Assembly: GCF_016086655.4 (NCBI RefSeq)
Contig: NC_052135.2
Location: forward strand, 50,393,671 to 50,457,670
Source: Lepeophtheirus salmonis
Lineage: Eukaryota; Arthropoda; Copepoda; Siphonostomatoida; Caligidae
Direction of reading: 5' to 3'
DNA length: 64,000 nucleotides
The position numbers and the translations under genes are program-made. The notes under the pieces are model-generated. The model searched no databases. It was not told where the DNA came from and saw only the letters and a list, made by a program, of their open reading frames with translations. This document shows, in pieces, positions 10,915-22,621 of the stretch (the first letter of the stretch is position 1; every line of letters begins with the position of its first letter).

Positions 10915-11635
10915 TAATATAAATATATCACGAACCATGAATGCGTTGTTGATTTTAAGACAAATAGAAGAGCAGTTAAGGACTTACCTAGAAAATAAAT
11001 TAATATTTAAATGAAAGATAAAATATAAAAACTTTATAAAACACATACAATATTATATACAAACATGGATATACTTTTTAAAACAAATACACACACACCC
11101 TTAAAAAATTAATCATGAAGGGAGGACCGAGTGCAATAAATATGCCTGAGTTATTGTTATGATTGTACTACAGAGTTGAATGGTAGGTAAAACCATTTTG
11201 GATTCGTGTGCTTTAATCACCGAGTAAGAATCATTCATATTCAGCTCTACTTATTTTTGTATTAAAAAATGAGTCTAAAATTTAATGAAAAGGAAAGTTT
11301 CAATGCATAGATCTATTAAATGAACAAATATAAGTACATTAAGGAAAATCTTAACAGAACATTTAAGGAAATCTGGTGATTATGCCTCTCGATTTTTTTC
11401 GTTTTTTCTTTTTTTGTCAAAATAAGACTTTTTGAAAAATATAAATTTGGTACGCCGGAAGGTTCTTCTTAAAAACGACGATAACCCTTTATATTTAAAT
11501 ATGTGTTGTGTACAAGTTGTAACCAAAATAGGAAATGTATCATTTTAGATAATGGATTTGCTGATAATCGAGTAATTGAATATTCCATGGTTGATCGATA
11601 GATGTAGAAAAAAGTTCGTAGTGTTTTCTCCTTAT
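10915..11635. other. AT-rich stretch, nothing identified
   Basis: No gene supported and no family match found. Confidence 0.5.
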
Positions 11636-11639
11636 TTTG

Positions 11640-11870
11640 ACAATAGGATTACCATAGTTTGATTTAGATGGTTCAAAATTGTTTCTTTGCTAATCTTCAG
11701 TTCCTGGGCAGTGATGTAAGTGTACACATGCCAGTCCAACTCGACGATTTCCATTATTTTGTCGACATTTTTGATGTTCATATTACAATAATTGTCGGAA
11801 CCACCACTTGGCTGTTGCATTCGATACTGTATTGGGTCCATAAACATCACAAAAAATTTGCCGCCTGCTC
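11640..11870 (-). pseudogene. N-terminal fragment of a Mos1-like mariner transposase
   Basis: Minus strand. One frame reads CDVYGPNTVSNATAKWWFRQ, the first helix-turn-helix of classical mariner transposases. After a frameshift, the next frame reads IKNVDKIMEIVELDWHVYTY and then ITAQELKISKETILNHLN, the second DNA-binding lobe, whose family pattern is NVDKIMEIVExDRHVSTYxIAQELKI. The catalytic domain is absent; it would be expected at the lower-numbered side. The plus-strand frame 11668-11886 is an antisense shadow. This lineage differs from the AAKGGYI-ending relics in the window. Confidence 0.87.
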
Positions 11871-11989
11871 CGGCTTTTCACCTTAGTCGGATTGTTACTG
11901 AAGAATATATCGACTTTTCTCTTTTTTTATTTCCGTTTTGGCACGCTGTAACACACAACTGGCTTCACCAAATACAAAAATGTAAATGA

Positions 11990-14255
11990 TCTTTTGTTAT
12001 TATACGGTTAAGCTGTAAGCATACTTTCAGCTTTTGTTGATGCAATGTATTAATCGTTAGATATAGCTCACCATAGACATATAGCAAAAACGCTCAGAAC
12101 TTTTTAGTTAACCTAATATTAATAACATAACTTCTTGCTATTTCAATAGAAGTGACTAAAATATATGTAAGTATTCCTTGTGCCATACGACAAATTTCTA
12201 TGAGGTTATAAATTCAGAAATTGGTGGGTACTCCTCAAACAGCCGTAGATAAGTAATGACGTAATTAGGGATGGAAAATTTGTCTAAGTTGAGGTTAGTG
12301 TAAAAGCCAAGCCTGAGAAAATTCCATAAAAATATGGTAATATCATTTTTATAAAAAACCTCATTTTATAAATTTCAAATGCCCGGAGTTATATTATTAC
12401 TCATGAATCCAAAACAACCAGGCTATTTTAATTCATCAAAATGCATTAATAATATGTATGTATATTTTGGGATTAAATGACCCATGTTGTAATACAATAA
12501 TATATTTTAACCCGAATAAATTGAAACTTGTACAACTTGTACTTGTACTTTTAAATAAGGTTTCATTTGTCATTCCATGACTTTAACACTTTTCACTTTT
12601 ATACAAATATTTATAGGTGTCATATCTTTAGATGGCTTTAAAATTTAAAAAATCAAAAGGGTAGCAATCTTGTTAGGTTTGATTATTTTTGTTGTTTTTT
12701 TTCATTTATAAAAAGTTTTGCGCACCTGACTAATACTTTTTTAATGAAGCATTTTACTTGCCTATTAATGGTTTGGTTTAATATATATTCTAATAAAAAA
12801 TTCATAAAAATGCCTATTTTTTCATCATTAACACATCAAAGCTCATTGTTGGGGGGAGTTACAGATCCAATATCTCATTTGTTAGAAGGAATTCTATCAA
12901 TGATACCACAAACAAATTTGATATCACTCCAATATTTTTCTTCGTAGAATGACACATACACTAATATGTTTTCCTATTGAACCTTTGTAAGTCCTTACTG
13001 TTCATCATCTAAATTTCTGTGAAGGATACCAACTAACCATCAACTGATAATTGTTAATTCACGGCCTATCGATTTTTTTTTATTAAAGCACCTAAAAAGG
13101 GATTTATTAGATAGAAAAATACCTACAGGAGATATATATAAGAACTCAATCAGAATTTTTAATATAATGCAAGTACCTATAATATTTAACTTTATTCCTG
13201 TTTCTTAATTAATGTTTACTTCATAATCAATTTTTCAGCAAATATTGAAGGACTTTTCGATACAACTAATTTATTGAATTAAAAAAGTAAATATAAATAG
13301 ATAAACACTGGAATTTGTATTTATGAGTCAATCTCAAGTGGGTCTTTGCCAATAAATAAAAAGCAAGTGTTATTCCTATAACACGACAATTGGTATGCAA
13401 ACAAATCAGAACATTAATAAGGGGCGAAATGTGGTCGATGAGATAGAAAAAGACCTACAAGATCATTATAAGATCTCCGTCAGGCGGGACATGTATTAAA
13501 CATCTTTCCTCATCCCCAATTAAACGTTCAATATATAATAAATGAAGAAAAAAAAGAGCTTGGGTCGGTCTGTGTATTTTACAATTATTCAATCCCCAGT
13601 TGCATCAATTACTTTGTTCTCTCATTGCTTGTTTTTTAAGTATTATTGATGTAGAATAAATCAATTACGGAATTCCAAAGGCCTCTAAAAAAATAAACCC
13701 GTGATAATGATAAAATGAGAATTGAGAATATAATTTGGGTAAAACTAGCTTAAAATGTATTTATGTCTTAAAGTATTAAAAAAATCCTATGATTTATTAT
13801 TTACTAACATGATCCCGAAATATTAAAAAAGTGTTACCTGGATGCCGGAAAATGTGTAACCCTTATATGTACGTAGCTATGTTCTATGTACCTCTTTATG
13901 AACATGCATATAAATACTTAATACCTAGGTATAATATCGTTGATAATAGACTTGTCCTAAATACGAAGAAAATCCAGTGTAAATATTGATAACTACCTAC
14001 TATTCAAATAACAAATGTTGTTATGTAAATAAATAGTAAGTTTTTGAATATATAATTATCAATACAAATAAATTGGATCAAGTTATAATAAATAATGCCA
14101 TGTTGAATGTTGATGAATAGATTTGTTGAAAATATAACATCTTATACATACAAATTGTTCCTCGTTGGTAATGTGAGCAGTATTTTTTTAATTTTCCAAA
14201 TCAGTTATCGTTATTTTGTTATTATTGAGGAAAGAACATCTGAGTATAAAGTAAG
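11990..14255. other. AT-rich stretch, nothing identified
   Basis: About 2.3 kb with no assigned gene. A 67-codon frame at 12,744-12,947 (+) is unrecognised. The segment near 13,430-13,560 is slightly less AT-rich, but no motif could be named. Confidence 0.45.
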
Positions 14256-14261
14256 TGTGCT

Positions 14262-14350
14262 CTAGTGCTGTATTGGTCCTTATTTATTAGGTCGATTTCA
14301 GTTTAGTCTTAGAACCGGTCTTATTGGTTTTTGGGACCAATTTGGAAAAA
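14262..14350 (+). repeat. family C repeat, left part
   Basis: The sequence TTGGTCCTTATTTATTAGG, then TTTAGTCTTAGAACCGGTC, then GGTTTTTGGGACCAATTT, matches the start of the 43.6-kb copy (AGTCCTTATTTATTCGG, TTAGTCTTTGGGACCGGTCC). It is directly followed by a family F-like segment. Confidence 0.6.
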
Positions 14351-14523
14351 AAAATTCAAAAAAAATTATAATATTATTTATACACTGACAACAAATTTTT
14401 TTTTGGGAAAATAACTTGAACCATTTAATTAAATTTCAAATATTAAATTTTCTAGAAAGAATAAACAATTCTTAATTTAGGGGTAGCTAGAGCCCCTCCA
14501 GCTTTCCCTTACGGACACCCCTA
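14350..14523 (+). mobile_element. family F hAT-like end fragment
   Basis: An A/T-run-rich segment ends AGAGCCCCTCCAGCTTTCCC and then TTACGGACACCCCTATA. It is parallel to the ends at 3.48 and 17.5 kb. No coding remnant was seen. Confidence 0.5.
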
Positions 14524-14739
14524 TAATAGCAAGTCATATTTTCTACAACTATATTGATGATTATACTACTAGAATTTTAGTTTGATGAGAGGCATAAAAT
14601 AAGAGGATGAATTGACACCTCAACGTTATCCAAAGAATACTCTATACATGAAATTAATGTATAGACTTTTTTATAATGTATTATTTTTTTGATCAATTAT
14701 GGCTGATTTTTAGAGGATAATAGTTGTAAAAAACAAAAA

Positions 14740-14870
14740 GAGTAAGTGAGTCCAAAGAGTTGATGAAAATAATACCATGATAGAAATGTATGATAATTTG
14801 TCAAAGAATACAAATTCAATATTGAGAAAAATTATTCTAGCTTGCTTTTGTGTTGACGGACCGCATATGT
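14740..14870. mobile_element. family A end fragment
   Basis: On the minus strand this reads CATATGCGGTCCGTCAACAC, then AAAAGCAAGCTAGAATAAT, then TTTTTCTCAATATTGAATTTG. It is the best preserved GCAAGCT-type end. The partner end was not found upstream. Confidence 0.7.
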
Positions 14871-14871
14871 A

Positions 14872-15355
14872 AAATATTAGGTATATGAATATACATAATT
14901 CATTCCATCTCTAGTTTTATGACTTCCCTTTTCACCTCTAACATATTCATATATAACATATAGGTATAGGAATGTATGAACAAATGAAGACTAAAACAAT
15001 AAATTCTCATTAGGAGGATATTTGTGAGACTTTTAAAATATGTGTGTATTTGCCATAGTGTGCAAAAAAACACCACTACAACAAATGTTTTGTGGAATGA
15101 CTCCTCAGTTTACAGTTAATAAAGAGTAGAATATATTAAGATGTAGTACCATCTAGGGTTTTTCTTTCGGGATCCCGTTTTCACGGAATTCCTCGGGGTT
15201 TTTTGTGGGAAAATCCAACATTTAATTATTTCATAGTAAAAGTTTCATATAATTATACAAGTTGAGCAAAATATCAACCCCCCCCCCCACTGTGGGGTGC
15301 TGTTTTGGGCAAATGCAGGTTTAAGGCAGTAGATTTTTTTGTTAGATAGCTTGTT
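14872..15355. other. AT-rich stretch with an 11-bp C run
   Basis: No gene supported. A C homopolymer occurs at 15,278-15,288, and a C/G-rich patch (TTTCGGGATCCCGTTTTCAC) lies near 15,165; a related GGAATCCCGTTTTTTCGG occurs at 59,043. Confidence 0.4.
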
Positions 15356-15359
15356 AAAA

Positions 15360-15835
15360 CTTAACATGCAACAGTTGGAAAAAAATGGAATCAATTGATG
15401 AATTCGCTGTCTCAAATATTTGGAAAAAACAGAGCCCTACTTGGATTCCAAGCCGGGAACGACAACATAACAATTACCTGGGCGTCCTAAAGACCAAGGT
15501 GAAGCCCCTGATTGACTTGGTTGCCAATGGGAGGCATTATATGTGGCAGCAGGACTAGGCTCTCTGTCAAACATTTAAAAAAATCCCAAATGGATCCAAG
15601 ATAATTTTGACGAATTCATCTCGTCAGACTTTTGGCCTCCACATTCGCCGGATGGTAATATGACGGATTATTTGCGAGGGACAGGATCGAACAATAGACC
15701 AACCGAACCCCAGAAACAACAAAGACGAACTTATTAGTCGGATCAGAAGGAATTCCAGGATTTAACAAGAACGAAGGCCTTCTCGCTTTCAGTTTCTTAT
15801 AGAGACTGTAATAGAAGCTGGATATAATTTTTATT
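15360..15835 (+). pseudogene. catalytic-domain fragment of a DD37D mariner-like transposase
   Basis: One frame (from 15,484) reads VLKTKVKPLIDLVANGRHYM and then WQQD with a stop; the aspartate at 15,553 is the expected second catalytic residue. After a net 1-nt deletion the frame reads KWIQDNFDEFISSDFWPPHS, then PDGNMTDYL, with the third aspartate at 15,666. That is 113 nt from the second, so 37 intervening residues once the missing base is counted (DD37D). A further frame ends NKDELISRIRRN. The relic at 40.64-41.09 kb is the same family. HTH and first catalytic residue are absent. Confidence 0.88.
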
Positions 15836-16195
15836 AAATTAAATTAATTAAAATCTATCAGGCTTTCAGAATCTGGTTTTATTTTTATAATATGATCACT
15901 GGTTGGAGAAAAAATTACGTTTAAAAAAAAAAAAAAAAACATACATTTTTGTGGCAATTATAGCTTTTGAACCTTAAATTTATAATACCAAAATTTAGCT
16001 TTTTTATTTTGGTAGTGATTGCTTTACGGAATTACGAAAAGCAGTACCTGTAGGCTTTAAAAAACAACCCGTACACTATTAGTGATTATGGTAAAAATGA
16101 AAAACATTAGAACTGAGAATATATCAATATAATTTTAGATTTAGAACATATTGGTTGAAACGCTACTGCTAGCTTTAGTATTTTAATGTTTATAC
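15836..16195. other. AT-rich stretch with a long A run
   Basis: A run of about 18 A residues lies at 15,922-15,940. Nothing else was recognised. Confidence 0.4.
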
Positions 16196-16199
16196 TGTT

Positions 16200-17000
16200 A
16201 TATTTTCCCCGTGCAAGAAGTCACTTTTTATGATATCACAGACAATGTCACTTTTTAACTTTGTCTTCCATTGCGGAGTTCCCCTTGTTAATTCAGATAA
16301 ATTATGGAATTAATGGAGCTTTTATAGTTGACTATTATGATACCACAGATGACGTTTTTTATCATTTTTTGTCATTTTCCTTTGTGTCGTAAGCAGTGGT
16401 TACATAAATTCTATAGTTATCACACAATTAAGGAAATTCATGTTATCTAAAGAAATTTAAATATCTTAATTTTCGAGAAAAAAAAAATCAATTGCCCTTA
16501 TTTTAAAGCCGTGTCCCACTTTTTCTTCCCTCCGCCGAATTTACCTTGTTAATTAAGTTAAAAGAGTGTACTCATAGAGTCTGTGTAGTTAGTTATGGAG
16601 TAATATTCAACGCTACTAGTGGAAAGAAAAAGTACAAACACTACCATGTACAAATATTGATCCGTGGTCTTCATATTACCATTTAGTTTATCTCTTTTGG
16701 GCATACAATTTATTATTTCTTCTTAAAATGAACAAAGAAAACTTTAATTTTCACTGTATTTATTGTTCACCAACTGCCTTATTTGTTGGTCCAGTCCAGT
16801 CTTAGGACCTTTGGACTGTCAGTACTAGAGCTGATTAAAAATTAAGTGGAACTTTATGAGTTTTAGGACTGAATTGCACCAGACTGAACTGGACGGGACT
16901 GTAGTTTTCAATCCAAAATAATGACTGACATGACACTACTAATGAGATCCCGAAATTTAAAAAAAGATTTTTCCGGGAAAATGAGAAACCTTCACATACA
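16200..17000 (+). repeat. family D repeat, interrupted by family C
   Basis: Blocks shared with 37.65-38.06 kb occur in the same order: TATGATACCACAGATGACGT, TGTACAAATATTGATCC, GGTCTTCATATTACC, ACTTTAATTTTCACTGTATT and GAGATCCCGAAATTTA. Between the CTGTATTTATTG block and the GAGATCCC block this copy carries about 150 bp of family C (16,788-16,940), absent at 37.9 kb. A second internal repeat (TCTTCCNTYSCGGAG-like, then CCTTGTTAATT) occurs at 16,262 and 16,526. There is no coding content. Confidence 0.65.
16788..16940. repeat. family C repeat inserted in family D
   Basis: The sequence GTTGGTCCAGTCCAGTCTTA, then GGACTGTCAGTACTAGAGCT, then TTATGAGTTTTAGGACTGAA, then GGACGGGACTGTAGTTTTCA, follows the order of the 43.6-43.86 kb copy. 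Inserted position is inferred from the uninterrupted family D copy at 37.9 kb. Confidence 0.65.
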
Positions 17001-17399
17001 TATATATTTTTTTTGTAAGTGTGCATGCTATGTTGGAAGCATCTTGGCTAATAAACTTTCGCCCTATATATACATATACGTCTATTTCATAAAAAGAAGT
17101 AGCATTAGTACCATTATTTATTAACTTAAATTTGGCACGCAAATGGTTCGTTATTTCTCCCTGTTATAATACATAATATAATATGTACTTTGCTTTCATA
17201 AAAGTAAAGGTTATTTCAACATACATACATACTTATGTAGGTTTATATAGGCATACTACTACTACTTAGTTATAGGTATGTTAAGTGCATTATAGCATTA
17301 ACTAACTAAGTATGTAAGGTATTACATATAAATAAACAGAGCTGTAAAACCAACACTCAATTTATCGTGGATATTATTGTAAAACAAATTGAAATTTGT

Positions 17400-17518
17400 C
17401 AATAAAACTATTTGATGTACAATTTTTTTCTGTAAATAGTTAGGAATTTTTGAAATTATTTTTCAAAAAATCCAAAGACCAAGCCTCCCCTAAAATAGAA
17501 TCATGCGGACGTCCCTGT
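17400..17518 (+). mobile_element. family F hAT-like end fragment
   Basis: The sequence TTTTTCAAAAAATCCAAAGA, then CCAAGCCTCCCCTAAAATAG, then ATGCGGACGTCCCTGTA, parallels the ends at 3.48 and 14.52 kb. Confidence 0.5.
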
Positions 17519-17519
17519 A

Positions 17520-19150
17520 TATATACTATGCTGTATATGCATAAGAATATATCGAGTATAAACCCTCTTCTTTATGTTATGGTTCAAAGTATTTCCGACT
17601 TTGATTATACTCATGTGAATGCAGGAAGAGACTTTAATATTCGATCCCTTTTCTGCCTATTATTGATGTCATTTTTAATCAAAAGAAATTTTTCAAGGAT
17701 AATGTTAGCATATATTTATGTACATATAGTCTTATTTATTTAAAATATGAAAAAGAAGAAATATCACCAGGGGGCACTGCTTTTAATGGAAAAAGGAAAA
17801 AAATAAAAATAATAATTCATAAAAAGCACAAAGAGAGATAGAATGAGGGAACAAAAAAGTATTACGTTGAATAGATGAGTTATATATATCTATGATTATT
17901 GATTTAGTTAATGCTCTTGTACATAGGTATGGTATTGAGAAAAGAGAAAAGATCAAGGTATGATTGTCATTAATGCAAACTAAATTATACATTAAAGGAT
18001 TATATTGTCTGAATATTGATGTTAGTAAGCATCCATTTCATGTTAAATTGGTATAAGTACTACCAAAGGTGGGACATGACTCAAGGCTATATTTTGAAGA
18101 ATTGTGACTCAAATAAATGTCTATTTGTTCTGATTATGTGCAAAATCCATAAAATTTTGTAGTCAATGAAATATTATTATAAAAATTATTCATGGATAAT
18201 GATTAGAGATGAATTAAATATGACCTGCCATCCATGTTTATTAACAGCTAAATTTTAAAAAACATATTCTTCAACTTGTTGCCTCTATATATTTATTTAT
18301 CTTTAGACTAAATATAGAAAAAAATCTTTTTTGTATCGTAATTGTCATGCAAAAAACATTCCTTGACGAATACATACCATTTAGTGATAGCTGACGAAAT
18401 TGATCGTGTAGTAAACATATGATAATTCCGTACTTGCAAATTCTTATTTTTTATTTTCAACAAGATCATTGATATAATGTTAAAAAATATTTAATTGCAA
18501 AAATTGATTTTTTTAATTATATCATGAACTAAAGGATCATAATAAATACAACAATTGTACTCAAGCATTTATACCTGATAGGATCTTAAATTTTGAACAC
18601 TATGAGGAGCTCCAATTTCTGTCAAAAAATTTAAAATAATCCATAGCATCATTTTTTCGTAATATAAACTTCTATAGAGATATTTAACTAGATGCAAACT
18701 TATAGAGAAAAAAAATATTGTTGCAACAAGTTGAAAATTATATTGATGAAAATTCAGCTGTCAGCCAACATATAGGTATTTATGTGATACAGAGAAAGAG
18801 AAGAGTTGGAGAAGAGAGTCACAGTATTAACGAGTTAGTTAAACATAAAAATTGGGAGTAAATAGTTCCCTTTCTTTTTAGATATTTTTTGGCCAATCAT
18901 TTTATCCATTAAATTAACTCAGCTGATGTAAAAAAAACAGCATTGAATAGGGCATGAAAATTTAGTCATTTGTTTTAATCATGCAACTTGCCTTGTTTTT
19001 CTATATATTTCGCTCTTGAAAGAATGAAATAAAAAATGACGTTGTCTATTTTTTTCAACCAATCACTCTTTATATATTCTCCTCATGTTGAAATAAAAAT
19101 TATGTGTGATTATTCCAAGTCCTCAAAATTCCATGAAGAGTGTCAACGTT
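17520..19150. other. AT-rich stretch, nothing identified
   Basis: Contains a 97-codon AT-driven frame (17,450-17,743) that overlaps the family F end and shows no domain. No gene is called. Confidence 0.45.
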
Positions 19151-19154
19151 TAAT

Positions 19155-19299
19155 AGTACAACCCCATTCTTCAAAACGGCGTTCCTCGTTGAAAAAAAAT
19201 ATACAGTGTGTTTAGTTCTTAACTGTCGATGTTTTTACTTCTTTTCTCCTTATCAGTGTTCTGACTTTTGATTGGGTGAATTAGAATTGGCTCATTTTA
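19155..19299 (-). repeat. family E repeat copy
   Basis: On the minus strand this reads GAGCCAATTCTAATTCACCC, then CAGAACACTGATAAGGAGAA, then AACATCGACAGTTAAGAAC, then ACACACTGTATATTTTTTTT, then AACGAGGAACGCCGTTTTG. The same order is found at 45.52-45.66 kb and in part at 41.30-41.39 kb. Function and class are unknown. Confidence 0.7.
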
Positions 19300-19920
19300 A
19301 GATGTGTACTATACCCGTTAATTATTGAATAATGACTCCATAGTTGGAAAGAATTGCCCAGGCCCGAACTGACTTTGGGGCCTTTTGTTATTTCTTTATG
19401 GAAGAAAAGTTGCGTATTACAATAAAAGTAACGACGTGACTAGTCAAGGACAACCCTATCCAATCTCTTTTATATCGGCTAAATTCTTCTATCTTTATGT
19501 GTATTCAAAAATAACTTGTGTCTCATTATATTTATTTATCTATGGTTCATACAACTAGTTACTAGTAGGTACATATAACAAATTACATTGATGTACTTGT
19601 AGTAAAGTAATTTGTTTGTAATTTACAGAATCTTGTATTCTTCATATTCTTTTTGTAAATGAAAAGGTTTTGGATATTGAAATTAAAACTACTATTATTT
19701 TAATTAAATGTACGTTCATTGTTAAAAAGCATGACTTTAAAGAATAAAAACTTGATAAGTTTTTATTCTTCTTCTTAATCTTCATTTTGATTCTTTTTCA
19801 GACTTATTTTTTCGTGTCGTAAAGATATGTAGGAACACGGCACACTTAAACACATCACTGTAACATATGGAGTAAATTCATGCAATGTTCTTGCAAAAAT
19901 TAGTACATACATAAATATAA
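19300..19920. other. AT-rich stretch, nothing identified
   Basis: A short GC-richer patch at 19,355-19,385 (GCCCAGGCCCGAACTGAC) stands out, but no family could be named. Confidence 0.4.
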
Positions 19921-20363
19921 TACGTGGTGTGTCAATATAAGTTCAATATCGAACAAAAATCAAGAAAAGAGAAAATCTCCACATATTAATTTATTTATAT
20001 ATATACATACAGCATAATATTTAGTGGATATATTTAAGTCAATTATTAACTTTGTATCAAAATATCTGGGATGAGAGCAAATATTTCGTAATTTTAACTA
20101 TGCTTAAAAATATTTACTTAATTAAAGAAAATTGTTTTGGCCCGGGCATGGCATATCATATAAAATCTATCAATGTACCATTATTCTTTTATTGTGTTTA
20201 TTGTATCAGTTTTGGCTACTTTTTGTGTCATTGACGGCCCTTCCAATGGGTTGATAAAAATAATTTGTGAAAGAAATTGACGATAATTTGTCGAAAATTG
20301 CAAATATAATTCGATGTAATTTTAAGAAAAATTATTCTAGCTCTATTGATGGCCTACATATAT
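19921..20363. mobile_element. family A element, complete, about 440 bp
   Basis: The left end reads TACGTGGTGTGTCAATATAA, then ATCGAACAAAAATCAAGAAA. The right end, on the minus strand, reads TATATGTAGGCCATCAATAG and then AGCTAGAATAATTTTTCTT. The 60-codon frame at 20,052-20,234 lies wholly inside and is taken as chance. Confidence 0.7.
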
Positions 20364-20364
20364 A

Positions 20365-21105
20365 AGTTTAATGACAAATTGCAATAAAACATCATTCCAA
20401 CCCGCAGCTAATTTATATAAGCATTTTTTTTTCTCAAGAAAAGGTATATACCTTTTAAGACATTCAATTCATTAGTTAGGGAAGCTCTTTGTAAGTTATT
20501 CAAAGGCAAAAATTGGACATTGCATGTTTATAAATATTTTTGGTAATACATATGTATATATTTCGCCAAGTCGTTGGTCACGCATGGATGAGGTTATGTG
20601 AAAAAGTTTCACCTTCCTTTCATATAAAGATAAAATATCTCGAACTATGCTACTATTATATAAATAGGGGAGACTAGGTATAGTTGCCACTAAGAAAGTT
20701 GTACCTGCTCATTTTCTTGAAGATCATATAAGTTACAGCTATAAAATTAACATTATAATTACATAATATAATGGAAATTGTAACCCAAAATTTTGCCACA
20801 TACATTTTCACATCATCTAGATTTTGCCGTATGACATATTTGCCACCTTTTTACATTTTTTATGATAGATTTGAGCTTTAACTTTAATTTATATTACTTT
20901 ATATCAGTTATAGAAATGAAGAGGAAGAAAAATAGATAAAGAATAGTGTTTATAAGGACCAAGGAGTCATGGATCAAGGATCATGGGTCCATTTATAAAG
21001 GGTTCGTTGAATAATGCTACCTTAATAATAGTAATGATCGTAGTTGATGATTGAATAAATTTAAGAAAGTACATCGATATAATGAAAGGAATGTTTCAAG
21101 ATTAA
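20365..21105. other. AT-rich stretch, nothing identified
   Basis: A 64-codon minus-strand frame (20,496-20,690) shows no known domain. A short motif repeats at 20,953-20,995 (AAGGAGTCATGGATC, AAGGATCATGGGTCC). Confidence 0.4.
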
Positions 21106-21109
21106 AGGC

Positions 21110-21450
21110 AGTTGGAGGATTTGTTTCAAACAAGGATCTCCAAAACTGATTGATATGTGATGTCATTTCCTTCCTTTAAAAACTTCACCAAAATCGAACT
21201 AATCACTACTGAAGTCTTACTTGTCCTCTACTTCATACGTTCAAATAGTTTCAATATTCCTACAGGGGAAAAAGCTTAGTCTTTTGGAGAAGCTTGGGCA
21301 AAAGAGAACTCTTGTTTTTTCGACACTCAATGATCAACCTGTTGCATAGTCCTCGCTTCTACTTAAAATCAAAGGTTTTACCTAGTTTTTATATATTATT
21401 TACAACTAATCAAGTTCTCTATATATATTCTTATTGTTCAATATATTTTA
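21110..21450. repeat. 340-bp segment shared with 25.14-25.48 kb
   Basis: Ordered blocks shared with the second copy include TTGTTTCAAACAAGGATCTC, AAAACTTCACCAAAATCGAA, TGATCAACCTGTTGCATAG and TCCTCGCTTCTACTTAA. On the minus strand both copies keep a readable RGLYNRLI.E / GLCNRLIIE and LLPKLLQKTK-like stretch, so it may derive from coding sequence. It lies just upstream of the 21.5-kb transposase relic and may be its 5' part. Confidence 0.65.
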
Positions 21451-21524
21451 ATTTCATTATGCAAACAAATGATAATTGCACCAAAAATATCTATATTTTG
21501 TTTTTATCTCATGCCTCTTACTTT

Positions 21525-21955
21525 AAAAATGTCGGACCAACAACAAAAAAGGCAAAGCAACTGCAATCATCTCTGCACTGGTGGCAGTGTCAAGAAGGCT
21601 GCAAAGGGCGTTGGTATCTCCATTCAGACTGCCTACTACATCAAAAATTCCATTACAGCTCAATACTACCAAGAAGAACCAAAAATTCTGCAGCAGGATT
21701 ATGTCTGACTTCTGGCTTGCCTTTATATTTCACTCCTTCACCCCTGACCTCGGCCCTATAGACTTTGCAGTTTCGGGTGTCTTGGAGAAAAATGTCTGCC
21801 CTTCACTCATCATATCTCATATATATTTAGATTTGGTCTGAGCTGCCATTATGACGTTGCCGTTATGAGATGTCTTCTTTTAATTCTATAAAAATCACGT
21901 TTTTCGTAATGTAGTCATGTTTCAGCCTGTTTTGGTTCCCATTTTATATGAAAAT
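21525..21955 (+). pseudogene. internally deleted Tc1/mariner transposase
   Basis: The frame from 21,529 (MSDQQQKRQ) continues LCTGGSVKKAAKGVGISIQT and AYYIKNSI, a helix-turn-helix of the Tc1/mariner type. After about 20 codons and a frame change it reads FTPDLGPIDFAVSGVLEKNV, equivalent to SPDLNPLDFAVWSVLEKKV around the third catalytic aspartate. The catalytic core between is deleted. The trailing segment (CGTTTTTCGTAATGTAGTCA, TTTTGGTTCCCATTTTATAT) matches the 3' end of the 31.5-kb relic. The 155-codon frame at 21,294-21,761 overlaps in another frame and is not the transposase. Confidence 0.82.
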
Positions 21956-21959
21956 GTTG

Positions 21960-22505
21960 CTGAATGAACTTTGTTCTAATGAATACAAGTCTTTGGTTAT
22001 GTGTGCCATATTTCATCGTGTGTGAGTCAAACAAACTCCGATACATTGAGGCAAAAGCAGACCGTGCTACAACTATCTCGGTCTAACCTACATAAAATGT
22101 TATTTCCATGTACTTATAAGAAACAAATAAGTTTCATTTTATATATATAAGTACATAGCCATTATTTAAAATTCTCACGAAGAGAGATAGACCACAAAAG
22201 CAACGCAAAAGAAGAGAAATAATGATTCTTCTTACTTCAATAAACTTTGTGGTTCTTTGGTAATGACTATAATCTTTTAAAATATTTTTTTTTTCGAGTT
22301 TATTTATGTAAATACATGTTTCATTCAACAAAAAAAGAGATGGTTTAAAAAAAAAAAGATGCTTCATTCCGACACAAATGCTCTTTGCAATCTTTGTAAT
22401 ATTACTTTGACTGTAAAAGAATTGAAAATCCATCAGTTAGGACGCAAACACAAATAATTTTGGAATTAATTATTTTTCTTCAACTTAGGCGTATGTCTTT
22501 ACAAA
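21960..22505. other. AT-rich stretch, nothing identified
   Basis: A 99-codon minus-strand frame (22,134-22,433) has no recognisable domain and AT-driven composition. No gene is called. Confidence 0.4.
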
Positions 22506-22507
22506 TT

Positions 22508-22620
22508 TGGCCCGTCAACCCATAAGCAAGCTCGAATGATTTTTCTCAAAATAGAGTTTGAATTACACTTGTATTCGACATCTAAATTAATTAATGTTAA
22601 TTTCCTATCAAAAAATTATA
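22508..22620 (+). mobile_element. family A end fragment
   Basis: The sequence GGCCCGTCAACCCATAAGC, then AAGCTCGAATGATTTTTCTC, then TTGAATTACACTTGTATTCG, is the GCAAGCT-type end. No partner end was found before 23.1 kb. Confidence 0.6.
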
Positions 22621-22621
22621 G

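Noticed and set aside
11668..11886. 72-codon plus-strand ORF
   Set aside because: Antisense of the Mos1-like HTH, which is clear on the minus strand.
17450..17743. 97-codon ORF
   Set aside because: Starts inside a repeat end (family F) and is AT-driven with no domain.
21294..21761. 155-codon ORF, longest in the window
   Set aside because: It runs through the shared 340-bp segment and the transposase relic in a frame different from the one that carries the HTH and DLGPIDF motifs; no domain of its own.
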